From: Romanomermis culicivorax
Taxonomy: Eukaryota; Nematoda; Enoplea; Mermithida; Mermithidae
NCBI GenBank assembly: GCA_963922205.1
Contig: CAWUHX010000065.1
Location: forward strand, 496,001 to 560,000
Length of the DNA: 64,000 nt
Direction: 5' to 3'
In this document: positions 47,972-58,300 of the stretch, one piece after another
Layout: every line of letters starts with the position of its first letter
How positions within the stretch are numbered: the stretch's first letter is position 1
Program-made: the position numbers and the translations under genes
The notes under the pieces: generated by a model
Databases searched by the model: none
What the model saw: the letters and a program-made list of their open reading frames with translations, nothing else
Told to the model about the DNA's origin: nothing

Positions 47972-49315
47972 ATTGAAAACTTTTGAAGATGCAATAAATT
48001 CAACATCAGTCGATGGATGCAAAAAGTCTTTATTCAGATCATTTTATGTTTGCTTTTGAACGGAGTTATTCCAAGGTTTCAATCGACATCAAACAACTTC
48101 AGTTATCTGGAAAAAAGGCCCGCCCAGAAGCGGTACCTTGCAGTAATCAGAACGGATGTGACATTCCTCCACACCAAGGCTGTCTGTTTTTTCTAAAATG
48201 AGCTCTGCTGTAATGTAATTGAAACAAAGATTTTACGGTAAAATTTTTCCTCAAAAAAATATGATACATACCCGCTAGTATCATATGTCAGAATTTCATG
48301 CATGTTCGAAAATCAGACACTGATTAAATTAGCATCAAGGTTTGAGCGATTTTGGAAAAATCAGAAAATTCATGGGCCGCATACTGCTATTGAGTCCGAT
48401 TTAGGAAAAAAATTCTGAATGAAATTATAATCTCTGAAAATTTGAATTGAATTTCCCCTAAAATCGACATCGAATCGTTCTACGTATCTGAATCATGGGA
48501 ATATCTAAAATTTTATTAGTTTACAATTTTTCCTGGGAAATATTAATAATTTTGCTGATGATTATCAAAACATGGCCCTCAAAGTCATTTTGATAGAGCG
48601 TTTATTGTAAGATTTTTTACTCAAAAAATGGTATGAGTTAGTTTAGTAGGGATGCAGCATATAGTTTCGCAGGAAATGATGAAAATAAAAAATAGTACTT
48701 GCTTTCGACTCTTAATATTTACAAGCATTTTAAGAAAAAAGACTCTAGTTAAAAGGGCATGCAGTAATACCCGGACAAGTATTAGGAAATGACAGACATA
48801 GAAAATGAACATGAAACGTTGAATAATGTCGATTATGAGAATTCTAATAATGAAAAAGTTGAAACTGAGTTGTAATTGAAGAAATCTGATGAATAACTTC
48901 CTGCGATGTGAAAAATTCTCATTGAAATTTAAAATGTTCAAAATTATAAACGCACTCTACTCGATGACGCTCCAATCGATTAGACGCACCCTGCAGCCAT
49001 TGGTATAGCCACCAAAATAAACGCGCTATTTCACTAATCGGGATAGTACGGTACTTTGTAATAGCCGATTGCTGAAAACTAAATTCTAATGAAATAAAGT
49101 GAGAATTGAAATCAAATTTAACATGAAAGAGTATAGCTCATTGTATACTGTAATTATAGATACGAAATTTTTGAGTGAGAACGAAAGTATATCAACTTTC
49201 TGAGGAACAAAAGCCGGACTCTTTACCTTGATCGCCTATGCTACAACAGGCCGTTTTCTGCGCCATCCTATGAAAAGCATAACCATTACATAATATTATA
49301 GTTTGATACCCTAAA
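47972..49315. repeat. Non-genic stretch with M1 fragments
   Basis: 48178-48280 begins GGCTGTCTGTTTTTTCTAAA like an M1 left end. 48541-48748 is the right two-thirds of another copy (TTTATTGTAAGATTTTTTAC, AATAGTACTTGCTTTCGACT, ACAAGCATTTTAAG plus AAAAAAGACTCTAG). No gene recognised. Confidence 0.5.
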
Positions 49316-49795
49316 ATGAGTGTACGCAACATTTCAGCAACAGACAAATATGATATCGTGATAACAGCTCACAATGTCAACGATCTACCTTCTAGTAGTG
49401 AAAGTCAGATTCCGTACCCACCGCATCCTGGCCTGGTGGTTGATCCACAGCATCAAGAAAACAATGGCTCCAAATCGTCGAATAGCATTGAAACACATTC
49501 GAACACGACCGAAGGTCACTCAACAACGGGACACACTCAAATCCTCATCAAACTAGTATTTTCTTTGCAGGTGGAGGCCACTCGCACGGTGAAACAAGCG
49601 TCGAAGGCCACAAAGAGAAAAATGAAACCGAGACTAAGGAATGTTACGTTTTCAAATTGCTGGAGGGTATAGCTGAATTTAGCAAAGGAATAATCGCTGT
49701 AAGAGATGCTGTAATTCTAGCTTTGTGCCATTGTACATATGTACAACATTTCCATATCGTTTCAGTTTGCCGAGGTTGGAACATTGGGAAAGTGA
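49316..49795 (+). CDS. Small gene candidate, 118 aa, His/Glu-rich, unknown function
   Basis: Three exons join in phase: 49316-49514, 49571-49698 and 49766-49795, with TGA followed by AATAAA at 49833-49838. Acceptors are TTTCTTTGCAG and CGTTTCAG; donors are GTCACT (weak) and GTAAGA. The N-terminal 66 residues are Ser/Asn/His-rich with a Pro-rich patch (QIPYPPHPGL). Exon 2 is Gly/His/Glu/Lys-rich (GGGHSHGETSVEGHKEK start) and ends in an amphipathic-looking KLLEGIAEFSKGIIA. An alternative donor at about 49666 (GTATAG) would switch exon 3 to a frame ending in a hydrophobic VIYFMCVIVGFIV tail at 49833. That version puts the stop on top of AATAAA, so it is less likely. Not a recognised family. Confidence 0.45.
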
Positions 49796-49954
49796 TCTAC
49801 TTCATGTGCGTAATAGTTGGATTCATTGTTTGAATAAAATATGTACATTCTGAACAGCACAGTAGAAAAACAAAGGATGTGCTCTTACATGTTTCATATC
49901 AATAAATCGTCTTCAAAAATCCGTGGACAGGAAAAACTCTAACAGTGCCCGATT

Positions 49955-51090
49955 TTGGAATTCCAAGTTCCAAGTTTCCAAGAATTTGGAATCTCTAATA
50001 AGTCTCAAAGTTTCGGTTAGGTATGCGCAAATAAAATTTCAAAGTCGCTTTTTCTCTTCCTGCTCTAAAATGATGGCAAATTTTCCAAGTCTCCAATTCT
50101 TCTTTCCTAAGACTTACAATTTCAAAATCGGAAAATGTCTATCTTTTCAATTCCCACTAGCATATTGTAAACATAGATTATGTGACACAAAACTTCGTAC
50201 TAGAAAAGTGAAACAATGATTATACTCTATTCAGTTTGAAATGATCGATGCAGAGAGGTCACGTCCAAACTTTTACTCGAAATTATGGAAGGCTCGTTTT
50301 CTCCATTCAATATTTTTTTTCTTCATAAAATAGTGTCCTTGATGATCACTCTTTTGATCTCTAAAAGAGCTGCGTGTGCCGAAACTCCGACCGCTACATC
50401 GATCATTTCAAAATGCTTGCAGTATAGTATAGCTTTTGAGTACGAGCACAAAAATGTTCTGAAAAACATTCAGTTTTCAATAAAAGTGTATTTGATGTCA
50501 AGTTCATGGTTAACTCACAATTACATGAAAAATAGTAACTTTGTCATACCCTGATTTCATCCCGAGGTTGTTTTCTAAATGTGCTTTTATTTAAGTCGAT
50601 GAGCTATTTTTCACCGTTGGATTTCACCATTTTCTGCAGCTTCTTATTTAGAATTTTCATTCGAAATCAACTGCTGTGCATGTCGCCCAAATTGGTACTT
50701 TTTACGATAATTGACTATCTCATGCGGAATTGGACGTCTTCCTACTACCATCTACCACGATTCCCGTCACCATGTTGACTCCCAAAATCAGTGCTCGATA
50801 TATAATGCCAAAAAAACAAGAAATTCATGCTTTCTTGAAGAATCCTCTATCAACCATACCAATCCATGATGATAGTGGACTTGAAAAAAATTTTCAACTG
50901 ACATTCCGCTAGAAAAAAGTTACTAGTGTTCTATGTGTTCCAAGGCTTGGAATTAAAGTCGAAAATTTTCACGGCATACGAACCGAGATTTGAAAAAACG
51001 CCGATTTTCCAAGACTTGGAAATTGGAACTTGTAGAAATAGAATAATCGCCAATTTTCGACGACTTGGAGCTTGGAATTCCAAGTACATA
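49955..51090. repeat. Foldback-type element with TTGGAA/TTCCAAG arms (C)
   Basis: The left arm (about 49958-50000) has GGAATTCCAAGTTCCAAGTT and TTTCCAAGAATTTGGAATC. The right arm (about 51010-51090) has CCAAGACTTGGAAATTGGAA and GACTTGGAGCTTGGAATTCC, the inverse. The interior carries an M4 MITE (50221-50431) and no gene. Confidence 0.5.
50221..50431. repeat. MITE family M4, copy 3 (inside element C)
   Basis: It starts TATACTCTATTCAGTTTGAA and GATCGATGCAGAGAGGTC, contains GTCCTTGATGATCACTCTTT, and ends ATCGATCATTTCAAAATGCT and AGTATAGTATA. Confidence 0.75.
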
Positions 51091-51666
51091 CGAATTAGTC
51101 TCCGATGTGTACTAACAGCATCAATGATAACCTGGGGAGGTCAGGTCAGTCTAATGCTGATCTAACTTTATCATAAACTCTGTCAAAGATGGATTTTAGA
51201 ATCATAGGTGACGCGATAGTGTCAACCTATAATATACTTGGCCCCCAAATTTTATGTCCCCCCTCTAGAGCCAAACGGTAAGAGCTAGAACCTTCAGTTT
51301 TTTTTCATAATTTCGGGCATAGGGGGAAACTATGGGGTGCTTTTTGTCATTTCGCCTCTATCTGCGAGTTGTGCTCGGTGGGCTTTTTAAGGGTCCCCAG
51401 TCCCACCATGCCCCACAATGCATGTGGTGTATCCAAGCTCCATACTTCGGCCCAAGCATGTCGGGGATGCAATCTCAAATGCGATTTTTCATTTTTTTTA
51501 AAATATGGCCTCAATTCAATTATATGGCGGTCCAAGGTCCCGGGATTTCCAATTTTGTTATATAATACTAAGGCTTCAAAAAAATAATTTTTTGCAACAT
51601 AATGCACCACTAATTTTTTGCAGTTTCAATTGAACCAGTAGCCTTATTGGGATTTTTAGGCTATAA
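51091..51666. other. Non-genic stretch
   Basis: It contains a GC-richer patch (51360-51470, with two overlapping chance frames on opposite strands). No gene or known repeat was recognised. Confidence 0.35.
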
Positions 51667-51995
51667 GAGTTTTCGACCATCGGGAATTCGATGGAAGCGG
51701 CCACTTTACACGAAAAATTATCCCGAGTGTGAACAAGCGTATCTCCGTGATTTTTCAGTGGAGGGAGTTTTCGACCGCGGGGAATTCAATAGATGTTTTC
51801 ACTTTACACAAAAAAATTATCCCGGGTGCAAACGTAATTTTTTGATTGAAGGGGTTTTCCACCACGGGAAATTTAATGAATGCGATCACTTTACACACAA
51901 AATTATATTGAGTGTAAAAAAATGTATTTCTGCGATTTTTTGGGCTGAGGGACTCTAGATCATGGGGAATTCAATAGATATGGTCACTTTTCAGT
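51667..51995 (+). repeat. Degenerate tandem repeat, about 98-base period, four units
   Basis: Units start at about 51667, 51765, 51852 and 51950 (spacings 98, 87, 98). Each has a GAGTTTTCGACC-G-GGGAATTC type head and a CACTTTACAC-AAAATTATCCCG type middle. A 103-residue frame runs through three units, with repeats of a YTKNYPECEQ-like segment. It could be a coding relic or chance. CACTTTACAC also occurs in the 25.8-26.6 kb repeat region. Confidence 0.65.
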
Positions 51996-52406
51996 CTGTT
52001 TACAACGTGTTTTAAGTACTATGCGATTTACACATCTTTTACTTTTACTGAAAGTGAAAATTCGTAGCCGAAGATGGCCAAACTTGAAACTTCAATGTGC
52101 ATCTATGAAGGTTTTCGTGCATGGTAGAGGCCCACTAAAAAGAGGCGAAATAGTTTACTAGAAAATGCCCCGATGGGGCAGAAAAAAGAAGAATATACTT
52201 GCTTGGATAGTTGCCATGCTAGAAAAAGAAGTAGACTAGATTTTTGAGAACTTGGGTTAAAGTTGGAAAAATTCACTTTCTTTGTATTGAATTTATTGAC
52301 TCATCTATTCACGGACAAACGCTATGAAAAATCGCTTCAACTCAAGCTGAGTGAAATAAGCCATTGAGGTGGTCTGAAATATTCGTAGTATGAAAGTTTT
52401 GCATGT

Positions 52407-52645
52407 ACAGACTGTTTTTTTAAACCCTCACAAATTGAAAACTGACACAAATCAATTTTGTCGTCAAAATTGTTTACATAGAGCTCTTACAGTAAGATTT
52501 TCCACTCACAAAATTGTCAATGGTTAGTTCAGTATGCTCACAAATTTCTGGTCTTACACGACATAAAGTTTATCGGAAAATCGTGAAAATTTGAAATACT
52601 GCTTGCTCTACACTTTCATTATTTAGAAAGGCTTGTTTTCTGGTC
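52407..52645. repeat. MITE family M1, copy next to element D
   Basis: It starts ACAGACTGTTTTTTTAAACC; the interior has ACACAAATCAATTTTGTCGT, AGAGCTCTTACAGTAAGATT and AAATTTGAAATACTGCTTGC. It ends near ATTTAGAAAGGCTTG. Confidence 0.7.
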
Positions 52646-52657
52646 TTTTTTTTGATT

Positions 52658-53850
52658 GGGTAGCATATCCGCCACCGACTACCCATCAGCTACCTGGTGC
52701 GCGACCGCTACCTAGTGCACATCCGTTACTAGACAGCAAAAAATGTCAAAAAGGTTTTGCTATTATTTTCATAAGGGTTTTCAGAAGACGAAAGAATAAA
52801 AGAATGGCATATGCTATGGGTTCTGCGTGGTGAAAAATATTTTGTTAGCTACTTTTATGGAACCGCAAGAATGGTAAAAAAACATAATACTACACAGAGT
52901 CTACCGAAAGATAAATCACTAATGAGTCAAGATAAGTAATAAAATCATCAAAATGACCACGCAATCACATTCTAACGAGTGAAAATTTTTCATTTACATA
53001 ACGTTTGTTATTCATAAGACGGACTTCTGTTATTCTTTACCTGTACCAATCCTAGTGATGCAAATATCCTTTTCGTTTTATTTTTTTGTCAAAAACTTTT
53101 TTCGATTGTTTTCAAATGTTTTATCATTTTGAGTTCAAAATTTAAAAAACTATTATTGACCCAAGTAGACCAAGGACTGATTATTTACAACAAACGCTGA
53201 TCCATGGCAAATATCTCATTTCTATCTAAAATTATTTCGATAACCCTGGGATAACAACAAATCACTGCATATCACCAGGGTTCGTGACATGCATTTGGCA
53301 GGAGACAATTTCTTGCATTTACCTCTCTGAAAATACTTGACAAATTGAAAATTTTGATGCCCATCGGTTGCAACCGCATATTTTCCAATTTTTAAAGAAT
53401 AAAATTTTTCATTTTCACGATACATGCGTCATCTAATCGATAAAAAATGAAACGAGTCTAATAATTTGTAAAAGCATACTATATATTATTCTATAATGAA
53501 ATCCTGCCTATAGTCTGTTTTTTATAAAATGCTTCCAAATAGAAAAGTGACACAAATCAATATCGTCCTCAAAATCGCTTACATAGAGCTCTTACCGTAA
53601 AATTTTTCAATAGAAAAATTGTTAAAGTATGCTCACAAATTTCCATTCCTCTATGATATATTGTTTATCAGAAAATCGTGAAAATCTGAAATACTACTTG
53701 CTCTCCACTTTCATTATTTTGAAGCATTAAAAAACAGACTATAGGTCATTCGATGCAAAAAATAAATGTAAGAACGGATCTGACTACGGTAGCGGATGTG
53801 CACTAGATAGCGGATGTGCAGTAGGTAGCGGATCTGGCACCGACCCGTTT
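52658..53850. repeat. Foldback-type element with inverted minisatellite arms (D)
   Basis: The right arm (53787-53850) holds about four units of a 20-base motif related to GGTAGCGGATGTGCACTA. The left arm (52658-52740) holds the reverse complement in diverged units (TACCTAGTGCACATCCGTTA and others). Between them are an AT-rich interior and an M1 copy at 53508-53744. No gene. Confidence 0.65.
53508..53744. repeat. MITE family M1, best-preserved copy
   Basis: Ends CTATAGTCTGTTTTTTATAA plus AATGCTTC and GAAGCATTAAAAAACAGACT plus ATAG are inverted repeats of about 25 bases. Length is 237. It is nested in element D. Confidence 0.9.
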
Positions 53851-54350
53851 TTAGGCAGCTTGCATAATAGTATCTACTGAGAGGCACTATTAATCCCGAT
53901 CCTCTGCTCGGCGAAAAGTTCATTCCATTTGCACTAAACAAAGTGCTAACACTGCTGAAAAAAGTCAGTGAACATCTCCAAATAGCCACAGTTGTTCACG
54001 CAAATCTAAACAGAAAAAGAAGTATTTTCAGCAAAACTTGCAATTCAAATTTCCGATCATTAGACAGACAAAAAATAAAATAGTTTCGGCAATTAGATTT
54101 TATAAGCTATAAATCAATAAATAATGGCTGACAATAAAAATCTCAACAACTTCTCTTTATACAATTAAACTCTTTAGTATCATTCTACCGTCGATACCTT
54201 TTTTGAGATCACTCGAGTAATATAAATGAAAAACATTTCAAATCACTGTTCTGACCTTAAGCCTTTTTTTCTAATCTGGAGGTATACTCGGCCATAGCTG
54301 AAAGTTTGAAAATTAAATGCTACATTTTTAAACGAGTTTCGTAAAGAGTC
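53851..54350. other. Non-genic stretch
   Basis: AT-rich; nothing recognised. Confidence 0.4.
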
Positions 54351-54567
54351 ACCTATACTTAACTTTTTCGACGGAACGGAATGGACCGTCAACAGCTTGA
54401 AACTTTCAGCCTGAAAAGCTACTTTCGGTCGGAAAGTATAACTAAAATTTTGGAGAAAACGACGGACAGTAACCTCCACCCGAACCGAACGGGACAAAAA
54501 TTTCCCTTTCGTTCGGTTACGTTCCGTCGATTGCATCCCGTTCCGTTCCGTCGGAAAAGGAAAAAAG
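54351..54567. repeat. MITE family M3, copy 2
   Basis: It starts ACCTATACTTAACTTTTTCG then ACGGAACGGAATGG, and ends GTTCCGTTCCGTCGGAAAAG. The interior (GTCAACAGCTTGAAACTTTC, CTACTTTCGGTCGGAAAG, GGTTACGTTCCGTCGATTGC) is the reverse complement of the 31780 copy. Confidence 0.8.
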
Positions 54568-55348
54568 AAATGATATCATCGGTAAACGTGTAGTGACTGA
54601 GCGTTGCAACTAGCGTTTTCATTTTCCAGGTTTAAGGCCTAGCTGCTACAGTCAATTACAAAAAAAAGACGGTCGTGTTCGATTGTTGAATTATTGATTA
54701 ATTCACGACATCAGATCGAAAAAACTAATTAAAGAAGTAGAAAACCCAGTAAGGCCAAACAATCAGGGAACATTTGGATCTTTTCTACGATTTTACCACC
54801 ACAAAATGTTGGAAAATTTGATGTACATAACAGGCGTGTTTTAAGCTTGGTAGATGAAAAAATAATAACATGTCGTTGTGGTAAAAGTGTAGGAAATGTC
54901 CGTCCATTCTTCCCAAAAGAATCACGGTGCGCACAAGTAATAAACCTGCGCATACGCACACGTTTCATTCTGGAATGAACTATAGCAGTTAGATGAAAAA
55001 ATTGAGGTAAAGATTTTATCCTACCATGCGAGCTTATTGTCTGCCCACTGATTTCTACGGATTATTTTGCCTTCTGTGGTCCATTTTAAAATGAATAGAC
55101 TATAATGAGAAAATCTAGCAAACAACAACACTGAGCTGAGTAGGGCGTCTAATGATATTTAAAGTTGAGCTACTGACTAGCCAAGGAAGCAACCAACTAA
55201 AGTATGAAACTACCAAACAACCAAGCTTCCCTAATGTATGCTGGTACGGCGTGAACCGATGAGGCTTGCTGGGTTATGGCCGTTATCATATAATTTTGAC
55301 AATAATAACAATAAATTTGTGACCAATCGACATAGATATGCACTAATA
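54568..55348. other. 3' flank of the secreted-protein gene
   Basis: Downstream of the TGA at 55349 on the minus strand. No gene; no canonical AATAAA noticed close to the stop. Confidence 0.4.
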
Positions 55349-58300
55349 TCATTGATTCCATCTCAAAAATTCCACTCCCGAAAACAGATCGTTATTGTTA
55401 TTTCGATTCAAAGACCCGTCCAATGAAAATGTATGCCCTTCAGTCCATTTTTTGGGCAGTTGCACGTTGCCTTGGACGTGAGCGCCTTGCTCGTCGGCTC
55501 GACCGACTCCAGTGGCCAGCGGCGAACTGAGACCACTTTTCGACGGTTGCCAAGCACCACCTCGTTCGTTTATCGTACCGAAGCCAGTTCGGCCGTTCAA
55601 AAAATGAAATCTTTCGTCCTGGAAGGCCCTCAATTGAACTGGCGCTTGATCTACGTTAAAAATGGCAGCGTCGCGGATTAAACGTGGCGAAGATCCAGCA
55701 AATGCTTCGACAACAGAATCTATAGTTTGTAAATCGACTTCTTTCTCCACTTCGGGCACTGGTTTGCGAAATTTAGACAGAAATCCTTTCCTATCATCGC
55801 TCCCATGTCTGCAAAAAACTGGAATGGAAGAAAAGAAAAGAAAAGAAAAGAAAAGAAAAGAAAAGAAAAGAAAAGAAAAGAAAAGAAAAGAAAAGAAAAG
55901 AAAAGAAAAGAAAAGAAAAGAAAAGAAAAGAAAAGAAAAGAAAAGAAAAGAAAACAAAAGAAAAGAAAAGAAAAGAAAAGAAAAGAAAAGAAAAGAAAAG
56001 AAAAGAAAAGAAAAGAAAAGAAAAGAAAAGAAAAGAAAAGAAAAGAAAAGAAAAGAAAAGAAAAGAAAAGAAAAGAAAAGAAAAGAAAAGAAAAGAAAAG
56101 AAAAGAAAAGAAAAGAAAAGAAAAGAAAAGAAAAGAAAAGAAAAGAAAAGAAAAGAAAAGAAAAGAAAAGAAAAGAAAAGAAAAGAAAAGAAAAGAAAAG
56201 AAAAGAAAAGAAAAGAAAAGAAAAGAAAAGAAAAGAAAAGAAAAGAAAAGAAAAGAAAAGAAAAGAAAAGAAAAGAAAAGAAAAGAAAAGAAAAGAAAAG
56301 AAAAGAAAAGAAAAGAAAAGAAAAGAAAAGAAAAGAAAAGAAAAGAAAAGAAAAGAAAAGAAAAGAAAAGAAAAGAAAAGAAAAGAAAAGAAAAGAAAAG
56401 AAAAGAAAAGAAAAGAAAAGAAAAGAAAAGAAAAGAAAAGAAAAGAAAAGAAAAGAAAAGAAAAGAAAAGAAAAGAAAAGAAAAGAAAAGAAAAGAAAAG
56501 AAAAGAAAAGAAAAGAAAAGAAAAGAAAAGAAAAGAAAAGAAAAGAAAAGAAAAGAAAAGAAAATAAAAGAAAAGAAAATAAAAGAAAAGAAAAGAAAAG
56601 AAAAGAAAAGAAAAGAAAAGAAAAGAAAAGAAAAGAAAAGAAAAGAAAAGAAAAGAAAAGAAAAGAAAAGAAAAGAAAAGAAAAGAAAAGAAAAGAAAAG
56701 AAAAGAAAAGAAAAGAAAAGAAAAGAAAAGAAAAGAAAAGAAAAGAAAAGAAAAGAAAAGAAAAGAAAAGAAAAGAAAAGAAAAGAAAAGAAAAGAAAAG
56801 AAAAGAAAAGAAAAGAAAAGAAAAGAAAAGAAAAGAAAAGAAAAGAAAAGAAAAGAAAAGAAAAGAAAAGAAAAGAAAAGAAAAGAAAAGAAAAGAAAAG
56901 AAAAGAAAAGAAAAGAAAAGAAAAGAAAAGAAAAGAAAAGAAAAGAAAAGAAAAGAAAAGAAAAGAAAAGAAAAGAAAAGAAAAGAAAAGAAAAGAAAAG
57001 AAAAGAAAAGAAAAGAAAAGAAAAGAAAAGAAAAGAAAAGAAAAGTTACGGAAAGCCAACAGAAAAATACTCACTGAGATTTTCTGCTCGCCAACACACG
57101 ATGCATTCTAGCATTTATTTCATTAAGCCTCCTTTGATCTCTGGTAAGTGCATTCTCTGTCGATTTCCTTGGTGGCAAATAAGTTGTTTCTGCGGCAGAA
57201 AGTTCAGTCGTTGTTTCGATCTGTTGTGATTGCTCAACTTCTGAGGTTGTTTCAGTTCCAAGGCTAGCAGCAAACTCTGTTTCTTGAACTGTGTCTTCAG
57301 AAACAGCCTCACTGGCTGATGTGGTGGCGTCCAGAACATCGGTATTGCCGGCCTTCCGTTTTTCCTGCAACGCCTTCAAAGAAACTTCTTGTCGACCACT
57401 GACATGCAAATCTTGTTCTCCACCTTTTGGTGCTTTTTCCTTGCTACTGGTTTTTCTTTCGGCACTTTTTCGTTCAGTAGTGGTAACTTCCGTAATGGTT
57501 GTGCCATCGGTGACAAAAGGCGACAATGGAGTAGTGAACAAAAAAGCATCGGGAGGTGGGCCAAGGTTCCTGCCGGCACTAGCGCCAAATGGATCGGGTG
57601 GCGGAGCAGCCTCAGGTGAAACAGATTTGAAGTTTTTGCCCGCAGATGGAAAGCCCACGTCGGGGTGAGGCAAGCCGCCCAACGCGGTCGGTATGGAACC
57701 TAGAGCTGTGGGTATAGCTATTGGAGCCGCGATGGCGGATCCGAGCCCGGGAGCTTGGCCGATGGAATTGAAGCCCGGGAAACCATTAGCACCACTACCA
57801 CCCAAGCCCGGCGGAAAGGCTCCCAAACTCTTGCCGAAGGCTCCCAAGCCTTTACCTGCACTAGAGGCTTGGGCGAATGCGCCCAACAACCCTCCAGTTT
57901 GTTGCGGAATGACCAATTGATTGGCGTTGGGAGCCAACGGGTTCGTTATTTCTTGTTGAGGCACTTGAGGGGCGATTAGAGAGTTTTGAACGACGGATGG
58001 TTGAACGGATTGGAGAATGTTGCGCAAGACCGCCTAAAGATGGACGACAGAGTTAAAGTCTTTTGTGTATTGTCAAATAAACTATGGTTACAGTCATGAA
58101 TCACGAGCGAAGAAAATCTGGAGGAAGGTCATACCCAATTTTTGGCTAAACTTCAACCAAACCTAACTTCGTCAAGAAAGAGGTGGTTTTGGACCGATAT
58201 CAACAAGACGTGTCGATGTCGAAATTGCAGAATTTCGGAATAAAAGAACCCTGCTCTCCTAAAAAAACTTTTTTTTCAGTATATATTATGTCCAACACAT

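Noticed and set aside
51332..51610. Overlapping frames on both strands in a GC-richer patch
   Set aside because: No recognisable family, no splice signals and mutual overlap; most likely chance.
55662..57229. Long open frames of Lys/Arg/Glu repeats (plus) and Phe/Ser/Leu repeats (minus), up to 474 codons
   Set aside because: They are translations of the (AAAAG)n microsatellite inside an intron; no frame can contain a stop there.
57291..57979. Several 70-125-codon plus-strand frames
   Set aside because: Antisense shadows of exon 3 of the secreted-protein gene.
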